Below are positions 6,969 to 14,006 of a stretch of 14,490 bases of DNA, piece by piece; position 1 is the first letter of the stretch, and each line of letters begins with the position of its first letter. A program made the translations under genes and the position numbers. The stretch is from Leptospiraceae bacterium (GTDB lineage: Bacteria; Spirochaetota; Leptospiria; Turneriellales; Turneriellaceae): NCBI GenBank assembly GCA_016788945.1, contig JAEUSA010000378.1, positions 1 through 14,490 on the forward strand. The letters are read 5' to 3'. The notes beneath the pieces were generated by a model that saw only the letters and a list, made by a program, of their open reading frames with translations, was not told where the DNA came from and did not search any database.

Positions 6969-8294
6969 ATGGGTTATCCTGTACATAGCGATCAGGTTCG
7001 CGCAGAAATCGAAAAAAAGCTCGGCATTAAAAATGCCGGCGACCTGTTCGCGCATATTCCCGCGGCGCTGCACAAGGCCACAGGCAAAGATCTCGAAAAA
7101 CCGCTTGATGAGTTTGAACTCGTCGAACGCTTCCACCGCATCATCGCCGAGGGCAAATCACCGCTCAAAGACCACTGCTGCGGTTATGGCCTCTACCGCC
7201 ATCGCATTGCGCTCACGGTCGACCATCTCTCGAGCCGCCGCGAATTTCTCACGAGCTATACCCCCTACCAACCCGAAGTGGCACAGGGCACATTGCAGGC
7301 ATTGTTTGAATACCAGTCGCTGATTGCCATACTTACTGGCCTGCCGGTAGCCAATGCATCTCTCTACGACGGCTCGACCGCTCTGGTCGAGGCTGTGCGC
7401 ATGGCGATGCGGCAGAAAAATCTCGAAACGGCAACTGTGTTCTTTTCTTCAGGTGTGAATCCGCGTTATGAAGAAGTTTTTCACAGCTATTTTCTGGATG
7501 CAGCGGGCGAAAAGTTTGTTACTACCGAGCGGCTCGGCTCTGACGCAGATAGCGGAGCTACGGTATGGAAGGACGGTACACCCGACATCGTCGTGGTGCA
7601 AAACCCACACTATCTCGGTGTCGCCGAGGTAGCACAGAATCTTGCAAAAAAATATCCATCCGCCACAATTATCTACCTGACGACAGAAATGTTGTCATGC
7701 GTCATTCTCGAAAGCCCGACCGATTGGGGTGCTGAAATTATGTGCGGGGAAGCACAGTCGCTTGGCATGCCGGTAAATTATTCGGGGCCGGGTCTGGGTT
7801 TCATCGCCGCCAGCGCCGCCTACATGCGCAATATGCCGGGGCGGCTCATCGGCAAAACGACGGCGAAAGACGCAGATGGGCGCGAAACCGAAGCGTATGT
7901 TATCACGCTCGCAACGCGCGAGCAGCATATACGCCGCGAAAAAGCGACGAGCAACATCTGCAGTAACCAGACGCTGATGGCCGTGCGCGCGGCGATCTTT
8001 ATGGCAGGTCTCGGTTGGTCGGGTATGCAGCAGCTGGTGGCGCGCTCGATGGAAAAGGCCCATGCATTTGCGGCGGAGCTCAAGGCGAAAAAACCCGCGG
8101 CGCTGCTTTATCCGGCCGGCAGCGTTTTCCACGAAGTTGCATGGAAATCAGACCGGCTGGATGCAATTATCGATCGCTGCGTCGGTCAGGGATTCTACCC
8201 CGGTGTGCGCATCGATAAGAACACGATGCTGTCATATTTTCACGATGACTTCGACCCGGCGATGACGCAATTCCTTTTGAACGAGCTTTTATGA
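6969..8294 (+). CDS. gcvPA: Glycine dehydrogenase (decarboxylating) subunit 1
   Basis: This is the N-terminal half of the split P protein, which with GcvPB decarboxylates glycine and passes the aminomethyl group to lipoyl-GcvH. The 441-residue length is normal for GcvPA. Blocks typical of the family are present: FLTSYTPYQPEVAQGTLQAL (93-112), LTGLPVANASLYDGSTALVE (122-141), and TSNICSNQTLMAVRAA in the C-terminal third. The PLP-binding lysine belongs to GcvPB and is not expected here. I use the ATG at 6969; the frame is open further upstream but overlaps gcvH without homology. No gcvPB, gcvT or lpd follows: the next gene is the AhpD-like protein. The missing subunit must be encoded elsewhere for a working system. 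Confidence 0.95.
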   Translation: MGYPVHSDQVRAEIEKKLGIKNAGDLFAHIPAALHKATGKDLEKPLDEFELVERFHRIIAEGKSPLKDHCCGYGLYRHRIALTVDHLSSRREFLTSYTPYQPEVAQGTLQALFEYQSLIAILTGLPVANASLYDGSTALVEAVRMAMRQKNLETATVFFSSGVNPRYEEVFHSYFLDAAGEKFVTTERLGSDADSGATVWKDGTPDIVVVQNPHYLGVAEVAQNLAKKYPSATIIYLTTEMLSCVILESPTDWGAEIMCGEAQSLGMPVNYSGPGLGFIAASAAYMRNMPGRLIGKTTAKDADGRETEAYVITLATREQHIRREKATSNICSNQTLMAVRAAIFMAGLGWSGMQQLVARSMEKAHAFAAELKAKKPAALLYPAGSVFHEVAWKSDRLDAIIDRCVGQGFYPGVRIDKNTMLSYFHDDFDPAMTQFLLNELL

Positions 8295-8300
8295 GCTGCT

Positions 8301-8334
8301 GCCGGTAAATTTGTAATATTTTTGATTTGCCGGC
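8301..8334 (+). other. Hairpin between gcvPA and the arsenosugar-type genes
   Basis: GCCGGTAAAT at 8301-8310 pairs with ATTTGCCGGC at 8325-8334, giving a 10-bp stem with one T-G wobble and a 14-base AT-rich loop. It begins 7 bases after the gcvPA stop and ends 25 bases before the next ATG. No T-run follows on the plus strand, so it is not a standard intrinsic terminator. It could be a processing or stabilising stem, an attenuator, or a DNA operator. The pairing is seen; the role is guessed. Confidence 0.4.
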
Positions 8335-8359
8335 GACTAAACTGGTGGATAACGGTAAT

Positions 8360-8692
8360 ATGGCAGACTACTTTAAATCAGAAGATCTGAAAAAATTCGG
8401 CGATATCGGCCGCGTCAATAAAGACCTCGCCGATAATTTTTTCGGTTACTACAATTCGGTGATGAAGGCGGGAGCTTTAAGCGAACGCGAAAAGGCACTT
8501 ATTGCGCTCGCGGTGGCGCACGCACAGAAGTGCCCCTACTGCATCGACGCGTATACGACAAGCTGCCTCGAAAAAGGCGCCGACGAGGCACAAATGTCCG
8601 AAGCGGTGCACGTGGCCTCGGCTATGCTGGCGGGTATTACTCTGGTGCACAGCGTGCAGATGATGAACCATATTGACTCCAAGTCATTATGA
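8360..8692 (+). CDS. AhpD-like CxxC protein associated with arsenosugar biosynthesis
   Basis: The 110-residue protein is a carboxymuconolactone decarboxylase/AhpD-fold member. The redox pair is Cys58 and Cys61 in KCPYCIDAYT, with a third cysteine at 69. A tyrosine (Tyr65) occupies the place where classical AhpD has its active-site histidine (CxxCxxxH). The pattern around CPYCIDAYT and the short length match the 'arsenosugar biosynthesis-associated peroxidase-like' group that travels with ArsS. I start at the ATG at 8360; the TTG at 8327 lies inside the hairpin and adds no homology. The stop overlaps the arsS start by four bases (ATGA), a strong sign of coupled translation. The precise reaction is not established. 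A disulfide or peroxide-reducing role, perhaps handling thiol-bound arsenic, is inference. Confidence 0.88.
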   Translation: MADYFKSEDLKKFGDIGRVNKDLADNFFGYYNSVMKAGALSEREKALIALAVAHAQKCPYCIDAYTTSCLEKGADEAQMSEAVHVASAMLAGITLVHSVQMMNHIDSKSL

Positions 8693-9678
8693 AGTTGAGC
8701 AGCAGCGAGCAGCTGGCGATTCTCGGCGGTTACGCAGCCGACTTTACGCAGACCAGCCGCAAAGCAGACCCGCTGTTTCTCAAACCCGGCAGCCTAAAAA
8801 CCTTTCAGATCAACGTCGGTAAATGGTGTAATCAGGCCTGCCGACATTGCCATGTCGATGCCTCGCCGCAGCGCAGCGAGATTATGCCGGCAGAAATTAT
8901 CGAAAAATGCCTTGAGATCATTGCCGCAACCGGAAGCATTGATACGGTCGACATTACCGGTGGTGCCCCCGAAGGTCACCCGCAATTCAGACAACTCGTT
9001 TCTGCCGTGCGTCGGCTCGGTAAACATGCAATCGATCGCTGTAATCTCACTATTTTAGAAGAACCGGGGTTTGAAGACATGGCTGCTTTTCTGGCCTCCG
9101 AGAAAGTGGAAATTATTGCATCGTTACCCCATTTTGCGATGCAGCGAACCGATCAGCAGCGCGGCGCGGGCGTTTTTACCAAATCCATTGCCGCTCTGAA
9201 GAAACTCAACACACTCGGTTACGGTGATCATCTGCCGCTGAACCTCGTCTACAATCCGACGGGTATTTTTCTCAGCGGCAATCAGGCTGAACTCGAACGC
9301 GAATTCCGCACGAAACTTGCCGATGACTTCGGCATTATCTTCAACAATCTGTATTGTATCAACAATATGCCGATCAACCGTTTCCTGTTTGCGCTCGAAC
9401 GCGCCGGCAAAACAAGCGAATACCTCACGACCCTCGTCAACGCATTTAATCCGCAGACGCTACCGGGCCTCATGTGCAGGTCGCAAATTTCTGTGGGTTA
9501 TGACGGTTCTATTTATGATTGCGATTTTAACCAGATGCTTGACATGAAGACAGAAGGTGTTTCGCATGTGAAGGATTTCGACTTATCCAAGCTCTCTTCG
9601 CGTTCGATCAAAACGGCAAACCACTGTTATGGCTGCACGGCGGGCGCCGGGTCGAGTTGCGGCGGAGCCGTTGCTTAA
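8689..9678 (+). CDS. arsS: Arsenosugar biosynthesis radical SAM protein ArsS (cysteine form)
   Basis: The 329-residue protein is a radical SAM enzyme. CxxxCxxC is at Cys47, Cys51 and Cys54 (GKWCNQACRHC), followed by the SAM-contact block DITGGAPEGHPQF. Family-specific blocks are DRCNLTILEEPG, the auxiliary-cluster region LMCRSQISVGYDGSIYDCDF (Cys263, Cys278), and the C-terminal HCYGCTAGAGSSCGG (Cys313, Cys316, Cys324). Known ArsS acts after the methyltransferase ArsM: radical chemistry on SAM attaches its 5'-deoxyadenosyl group to dimethylarsenite, the precursor of arsenosugars. Some relatives carry selenocysteine in the C-terminal motif, but here Cys324 is encoded by TGC. Residues 145-149 read SLPHF, where my memory of the family is SLPCY. 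The gene overlaps the AhpD-like gene by four bases and is followed after 12 bases by the DUF547 gene. No arsM is in the window. Confidence 0.93.
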   Translation: MKLSSSEQLAILGGYAADFTQTSRKADPLFLKPGSLKTFQINVGKWCNQACRHCHVDASPQRSEIMPAEIIEKCLEIIAATGSIDTVDITGGAPEGHPQFRQLVSAVRRLGKHAIDRCNLTILEEPGFEDMAAFLASEKVEIIASLPHFAMQRTDQQRGAGVFTKSIAALKKLNTLGYGDHLPLNLVYNPTGIFLSGNQAELEREFRTKLADDFGIIFNNLYCINNMPINRFLFALERAGKTSEYLTTLVNAFNPQTLPGLMCRSQISVGYDGSIYDCDFNQMLDMKTEGVSHVKDFDLSKLSSRSIKTANHCYGCTAGAGSSCGGAVA

Positions 9679-9690
9679 GAGGAGATTATC

Positions 9691-10404
9691 ATGAAAATTC
9701 TATTCGCGCTGTTTGTTGTCGTGCCGGCCTTTACGATCCTTAAGGCCGAAGAGCCCGACTATTCTGCTTTCAACCGCGTGCTGAAGCGCCACGTGCGTGC
9801 CGGAAAAAAAACCGGGATCCATGCGCACCTTATAAACTATCGCGCGCTCAAGGGCGATGCCGATTTCACCGCTGCACTGCAGACGATCAGTGCATTCGAC
9901 ACGGCAAAACTCAAAACGCGTGCGGAGAAAATGGCATTCTACATCAATGCGTATAATATCGCAGCGATCGCAAAAGTGCTGGAAAAATATCCGTTGGCCA
10001 GCATACGTGCTTCGGGTGACGGCGTTTGGAAAGAGACGGCGATTGCGCTCGCTGGTAAACCCTACTCGCTCGACGGCATTGAAAATCAGGTACTGCGCCC
10101 CATGCGCGACGCGCGCATTCACTTTGCCATCGTCTGCGCATCCCTCAGCTGCCCCGACTTGCACACCGAAGCATATACCGCGGCGAAACTCCAGGCTCAG
10201 CTTGAAGCGCAAACGCGTGCTTTCTTAGCCAATGAAAGCAAGGGATTGCGTATTGAAGGCAATCGCATTCTCCAGTCAGAAATTTTTGTCTGGTTTAAAG
10301 AAGACTTCGGCGACGTCGCCGCTTTTCAAGCGCGTTACCGTAAAGGTTTACCGGCCAGCGGCGAAAGATTGCAGATTCTTTACAACTGGCAGCTCAACGA
10401 ATAA
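9691..10404 (+). CDS. Exported DUF547 protein
   Basis: The protein has 237 residues and a Sec signal peptide (MKILFALFVVVPAFTILKA, likely cut before Glu20), so it should be periplasmic or secreted. It is not a lipoprotein. DUF547 landmarks are FYINAYN at 83-89, YSLDGIENQVLRP at 125-137, HFAIVCASLSCPDL at 144-157 and WFKEDF at 201-206. The conserved His144 and Cys149/Cys154 look like possible catalytic or metal-binding residues, but the domain's activity is not known to me. A strong Shine-Dalgarno AGGAG at 9680-9684 sits six bases before the ATG. It follows arsS by 12 bases and the unit ends at a terminator, so it is co-transcribed with the arsenosugar genes. That placement suggests, but does not prove, a role in arsenic compound handling outside the cytoplasm. 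Confidence 0.88.
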   Translation: MKILFALFVVVPAFTILKAEEPDYSAFNRVLKRHVRAGKKTGIHAHLINYRALKGDADFTAALQTISAFDTAKLKTRAEKMAFYINAYNIAAIAKVLEKYPLASIRASGDGVWKETAIALAGKPYSLDGIENQVLRPMRDARIHFAIVCASLSCPDLHTEAYTAAKLQAQLEAQTRAFLANESKGLRIEGNRILQSEIFVWFKEDFGDVAAFQARYRKGLPASGERLQILYNWQLNE

Positions 10405-10413
10405 TGCGGGCAT

Positions 10414-10440
10414 AAAAAAAGCGGCCGAAGCCGCTTTTTG
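10414..10440. terminator. Bidirectional intrinsic terminator between convergent genes
   Basis: GCGGC (10421-10425) and GCCGC (10430-10434) form a stem around a CGAA loop, flanked by an A-run on the left and TTTTT (10435-10439) on the right. The A and T runs extend the pairing, so it can act on both strands. It lies 10 bases after the DUF547 stop and 17 bases from the stop of the convergent lipoprotein gene. Confidence 0.85.
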
Positions 10441-10456
10441 CAGAGCTTATCGACAG

Positions 10457-10912
10457 TTATTTTTTTGCCGGTTCAATGGCAGTAACCGACAGAGTGCCGT
10501 CGCCGTTAAAGGTGACTTTCTTCTTTTTGGCTGGCAAAGTTACTTCTTTCGCCGCGCCTTTTGCCGGGTCGAGTACCACGTCGCCGCGTACTTCTTTGCC
10601 GTCTTTGTCATAGATCTTTACGGCTTCGGGTTTGCCGTCTTTCATCGCAACGGCTTTGGTTTTTTTACCGGTCTTGTCGTCGAAATACTCAACGCCTACC
10701 AGTTTCTTGTCTTTGTACGATGAAACTTTTTCGCTGATGCCGTTCTGGTTCACGTCAAAGTTCGCCTTCGCTTCGCTGTCGCTCAGCGTATCGTAGCGGC
10801 CGATGACCTTACCCTGCGGATCTTTGAGAACGGTGCTTTTTGTTGAAGTACCGCAATTGAGCGCAAAGGCGGCACACGCTGTCAGAAATACAATTGTTTT
10901 AGATTTTACCAT
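10457..10912 (-). CDS. Small lipoprotein of unknown function with Asp/Gly-rich repeats
   Basis: The 151-residue protein starts with a lipoprotein signal peptide (MVKSKTIVFLTACAAFALNC) with Cys20 as the lipidation site. A Shine-Dalgarno AGGAG lies upstream of the ATG at 10912. The mature protein is very rich in Lys and Asp and contains several turn-like D-x-x-G-K units (DPQGK, DDKTGK, DKDGK, NGDG) that suggest short beta-hairpins, loosely like MORN or YwqK-type repeats. DVNQNGISEK resembles a calcium-binding EF-hand loop, but a single copy is weak evidence. It is likely a surface or periplasmic lipoprotein. It is separated from the upstream minus-strand exported protein by 86 bases and ends at the shared terminator. 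Confidence 0.75.
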   Translation of the reverse strand: MVKSKTIVFLTACAAFALNCGTSTKSTVLKDPQGKVIGRYDTLSDSEAKANFDVNQNGISEKVSSYKDKKLVGVEYFDDKTGKKTKAVAMKDGKPEAVKIYDKDGKEVRGDVVLDPAKGAAKEVTLPAKKKKVTFNGDGTLSVTAIEPAKK

Positions 10913-10998
10913 GGTCTAGCTCCTCACTTATGATTGTATCGTCAAGTCTTATGCCCATAGTTGAGGGGGGTGCAGGCGCATTTTGCCAGTGTTTAGCC

Positions 10999-12441
10999 TC
11001 AAAAGCGGTATACCCAAGACACCGAACCCGTAAAAAAAATGCCCGGCGCGATTTTGTCGATGACATATTGGACATGCGGATTAAAGCTTATACCCCAGCG
11101 CGGCCCCAAAAAGACCGTATAGGTGAGGCCGGCAGAGACCGAGGGCAAATAGAAGGTGATACTGGTCGCCGTGTTCTTGATCACGCCCATTATCGCCCCC
11201 CCCATGACATAGGGAGTAAGCGCCATGCGCTGTCCCAAAAGAATCGTGTAGCCGAAACCGCCGGACAGACTGCCCCCCAAGAGATAGGTAACGGGCTCTT
11301 TTTGGGTCACATAATAACCTTCAAGTTTTACCTGTGGCTGCAGCCACGGTTTCCAGATTTTCATGCCAAACTGGACATTAAGCCCCGTGAGGACGCCGAG
11401 ATTGTTGCCAGCCTCGAGAACGCCCTTACCGCCGAGCGCGCCGATGTGCAGCAATGTCACCGAATTGGATGTCAGTGTATTTTTTTTGAGTTCTACTTTC
11501 TCGCCCTTGGGGGCCATTTCCAGGGAAGCCTTGGCTATACCGGCCTTTTTTTCTTCTGGCCTAGCGTTAACTGCATAACTAATCTGCGTCGCAGCTTTGC
11601 CCTCCGCAACAGGAGTGATGTTCACCTTTTTATCGCTGACCAGAACAATGAATGCGTTGCGCACACCATATCCCTCAAGCCAGCTGATAATTTTGTTGCG
11701 CTCGCGATTTTTGGCAAAACCATTGGCTTTTGCCTGCTCATCTTTGGTAACCTTGTACTCTGAGTAGAATTCATAAATCGTCAGATAACGTCCCAGGTAC
11801 GAATCAGCGAGATCGTTCTTGAGTACATCGAGCTCTTTCACCGCTTTTTTTTCCTCGTCGGCCGTGGAATAGGTAGGCACCAGCACGAGTATTTTGAGAT
11901 CCACCTTTTTACCCTGCTCGCGCTCGGCGGCGAGCGCAAAAGAGTAGATTTTTTCTACAATGCCGGCAGCCATACGGTCAATCGATTTGAAAATTTTGGC
12001 ATCCGCTGGCGAAGTGTCTTCGACGACACCGATGACCCGCTTGCCCTGCGCATTATAGATAACCGCTTTCAGCAGAAGGTCTTCTTTTGATTCGCTCAGT
12101 TTGAATGAGCCATATATCAGGATATCGGACTGCGATTCTTTGGCGATTTTATCGGCGTCGACCTGTGAATATTCACCGCCGACATGCTTCAGCTTATCGG
12201 CCACCGCCCTAACCTTATTTTCATCTTGGCGGACGAACTCAAAACGCGCCTGCATTGAATCATTGATCGCATCGGGCAGGCTTTTTTCCACCCACTCATG
12301 GTGCGCGCTGTCGCTCGCATTGATAAAAGTCATAATCGCCACCCGGGCAAGCTCAGCGGCCTTGTCTTTTTTGGGTTCAGCCGCAAAAACACCGGTAACC
12401 GACAGTAAAGGAACGCAGACAAAAAAGTACCAAAATCGCAT
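10999..12441 (-). CDS. Exported two-part protein: periplasmic TolB/FlgO-like N-terminal region plus C-terminal outer-membrane beta-barrel
   Basis: I start at the ATG at 12441, giving 480 residues. It has a Sec signal peptide (MRFWYFFVCVPLLSVTGVFA, cut after Ala20) and an AAGGTG ribosome site just upstream. The frame is open to 12537, but that extension precedes the signal peptide. Residues about 30-210 are alpha/beta and recall TolB-N/FlgO/CsgG-type domains (VAIMTFINAS, then SDILIYGSFKLSES). Residues about 210-330 are a second soluble region, rich in Lys and Glu. From about 340 to the end there are alternating amphipathic strands with Gly and aromatic residues, and the protein ends in VSWVYRF with a terminal Phe, the usual BAM signal. 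A small barrel of roughly eight strands is plausible. Function is unknown. It is divergent from the 133-residue gene. Confidence 0.78.
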   Translation of the reverse strand: MRFWYFFVCVPLLSVTGVFAAEPKKDKAAELARVAIMTFINASDSAHHEWVEKSLPDAINDSMQARFEFVRQDENKVRAVADKLKHVGGEYSQVDADKIAKESQSDILIYGSFKLSESKEDLLLKAVIYNAQGKRVIGVVEDTSPADAKIFKSIDRMAAGIVEKIYSFALAAEREQGKKVDLKILVLVPTYSTADEEKKAVKELDVLKNDLADSYLGRYLTIYEFYSEYKVTKDEQAKANGFAKNRERNKIISWLEGYGVRNAFIVLVSDKKVNITPVAEGKAATQISYAVNARPEEKKAGIAKASLEMAPKGEKVELKKNTLTSNSVTLLHIGALGGKGVLEAGNNLGVLTGLNVQFGMKIWKPWLQPQVKLEGYYVTQKEPVTYLLGGSLSGGFGYTILLGQRMALTPYVMGGAIMGVIKNTATSITFYLPSVSAGLTYTVFLGPRWGISFNPHVQYVIDKIAPGIFFTGSVSWVYRF

Positions 12442-12509
12442 CGCAGGCACCTTGCTGCCGCCGACTGTAAATTCAATCAAAAAATGGAGTTTACCGAGTG
12501 TGAGATTGT

Positions 12510-12544
12510 AGAATACCCGACGAAAAAAACTAACCAACTGGTTA
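12510..12544 (-). promoter_or_regulatory. Putative promoter with overlapping palindromic operator for the 480-residue exported protein
   Basis: On the minus strand TTGGTT (plus 12532-12537) and TATTCT (plus 12510-12515) are 16 bases apart, a reasonable sigma-70-like pair. It would start transcription about 60 bases before the ATG. The perfect inverted repeat TAACCA-AC-TGGTTA at 12531-12544 covers the -35 element, which is where a repressor would bind. The palindrome is seen; the promoter and operator roles are inferred. Confidence 0.35.
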
Positions 12545-12662
12545 ACACAAAAAAATGACGTCTCTGCCTATTATCAGTATACTTCGCTTGAGGGATTTCA
12601 GAATAAATGTTTGAAATGACCCGGTTGAGAAAGCTTTTATACTGAGTCCAGTCAGGTTTCAT

Positions 12663-13064
12663 GTGAATAAGAAAGGCGTCAAAGCAACTACGCGAGCCAG
12701 TAAAAAAACCACAAAAGGTGAACAACTCTTCGCCCCAAAATGCCGCAACTGTTCGGGTTTTGAGGAAAAACTCTCCGTCGTCGAACACAACGAAATCAAA
12801 GACGAAGTGTCTTTGATGCATAAACATGAAATCATCCGCCAAATGTCATCCTTTCTCGGTACCGACGCGCGGTCTTTGACGCAGGCCGAAGAGCTATTTG
12901 ACAACTTCCGCTATATGATCGCTGAATACGTGCTGAAGCATGAATTCAATTGTGAAAGCAAGCTGTCAGTGCAGATGGTTCTCTGGCTTGAACAGAAATG
13001 CCAGCCGACAGCAATGCACCCGCTGCACAATCTAATCGGGCAATACCTCGCAAAACGCGCCTGA
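12663..13064 (+). CDS. Protein of unknown function, 133 residues, basic N-terminus
   Basis: The frame starts with GTG at 12663. Preceding it are a weak CAGG ribosome site and a TATACT -10-like element at 12638-12643. The first 20 residues are strongly basic (MNKKGVKATTRASKKTTKG), followed by a CxxC (KCRNCSGFEEK, Cys27 and Cys30) and two more cysteines later. The rest is predicted soluble and mostly helical (EEKLSVVEHNEIKDEVSL, AEELFDNFRYMIAEYVLK). There is no signal peptide or membrane segment. I do not recognise the family. The reverse strand has an open frame of similar size, but that one lacks a plausible ribosome site and runs into the promoter region of the next gene. The stop is 15 bases from the convergent methyltransferase stop. 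Confidence 0.65.
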   Translation: MNKKGVKATTRASKKTTKGEQLFAPKCRNCSGFEEKLSVVEHNEIKDEVSLMHKHEIIRQMSSFLGTDARSLTQAEELFDNFRYMIAEYVLKHEFNCESKLSVQMVLWLEQKCQPTAMHPLHNLIGQYLAKRA

Positions 13065-13079
13065 CCCCCTAACCCGCGT

Positions 13080-14006
13080 TTATCTACGCCAAACCCAGGT
13101 CAATTCGTGGCCATTATGCCATAGATGGTAGATTTCTGAACCCGCAATCGCAGCGAATTGGCGAATCAGGTGCTTATCTGACTTCCCGTGAAATTTGAGC
13201 GTACAGACCATTACCTTCAACCGCGGCAATTTTCGCCAGCGTTCGACAGATTCAAACAGTTTGGCAGGCTCACACGCCATGTCGCTCAAAATCACGGTCG
13301 CATCTTCAAGCAGAGCAACAGGCGGATTCAACCCGTCCCCCTTATGGAAACGGATTTGCGGAAATTTCCGTAACAGTCCCGAATCGGGCGCCGCACGATC
13401 GACCATTTGCACCTGTGCGCCTGCGCAGGCGGCAACATAGCTCCACCCTCCCGGCGTGGCGCCGAGATCGAGCACCTGATCGTCGCTGCCTAGCGAAACA
13501 TCTGCCAGTGTCAGTGCCTCGTAGAGTTTGAGATAGGCGCGGCTCGGCGGCCCTTCGCGGTCTTCAACAAACCTGAGCCTGCCGCCGGCGAAACGGTGTT
13601 TCAACGGCTGTGCAGAACAAAGCAGATCATTTGGCGAAGATAGCGTAAATGCCTGCCAGCGATTGCCGCGCGCACTGACGGGAAAATTCCACAGCCGCTC
13701 TTTTTCGCAGCGCAGGTTGTCGGCGATGAGCATGCCGCGGCGGTAGTGATTGCCGCCGGCGTAGGCCCAGAATCGGCCCATGCGCCTCAGTTGTTTCGCC
13801 GCGTCAGAAACCGAAGTAAACGCGAGCCTGTTCACGGGCCAGTAGTCGAGAACCCAAAAAAGCCGCTCGGGATTTACCGAGGCGAAAATGCCCGGTGATA
13901 ACTCGCTGAGAGTTACGCGGTATTGCTTCGCTTCATCGCGAAACTCGGCCAGAGTTTCATCGCGGACAAAATAGAGAGCCTTCGGTAATTGCGTTTCAGC
14001 CTTCAA
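13080..14006 (-). CDS. RlmM/FtsJ-like RNA 2'-O-ribose methyltransferase
   Basis: The 308-residue protein has a FtsJ-type SAM methyltransferase domain from about residue 150. The substrate-gripping block PPSRAYLKLYEAL contains Lys160, and the SAM site is LDLGATPGGWSYVAA (179-193). LSDMACEPAKL carries Asp242, LKFHGK carries Lys271, and NGHELTWVW carries Glu301. This completes the K-D-K-E tetrad of RNA 2'-O-methyltransferases. The overall plan, with an N-terminal domain and the SDM-EPAK block, resembles RlmM, which methylates C2498 of 23S rRNA. The protein is shorter than E. coli RlmM (about 366 residues). The start is a TTG at 14006, inside the end of the upstream hydrolase gene (11-base overlap). 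No nearer ATG precedes Met76, so the start is plausible but unproven. The rRNA target is inferred. Confidence 0.82.
   Translation of the reverse strand: MKAETQLPKALYFVRDETLAEFRDEAKQYRVTLSELSPGIFASVNPERLFWVLDYWPVNRLAFTSVSDAAKQLRRMGRFWAYAGGNHYRRGMLIADNLRCEKERLWNFPVSARGNRWQAFTLSSPNDLLCSAQPLKHRFAGGRLRFVEDREGPPSRAYLKLYEALTLADVSLGSDDQVLDLGATPGGWSYVAACAGAQVQMVDRAAPDSGLLRKFPQIRFHKGDGLNPPVALLEDATVILSDMACEPAKLFESVERWRKLPRLKVMVCTLKFHGKSDKHLIRQFAAIAGSEIYHLWHNGHELTWVWRR

Noticed and set aside
8301..8334. Intrinsic terminator after gcvPA
   Set aside because: The stem is good but no T-run follows on the plus strand, so I list it only as a hairpin.
10933..10945. Promoter for the small lipoprotein gene (minus-strand TACAAT and TTGACG)
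   Set aside because: The two hexamers overlap rather than being 16-18 bases apart, and no matching partner is found for either.
10930..11763. Long open frame (277 codons) on the plus strand
   Set aside because: It is antisense to the 480-residue exported protein, has no recognisable motif or ribosome site, and the minus-strand product has a signal peptide and barrel.
12611..12643. Promoter pair TTGAAA / TATACT for the 133-residue gene
   Set aside because: The spacing is 21 bases, too long for a standard sigma-70 promoter; only the -10-like element is mentioned.
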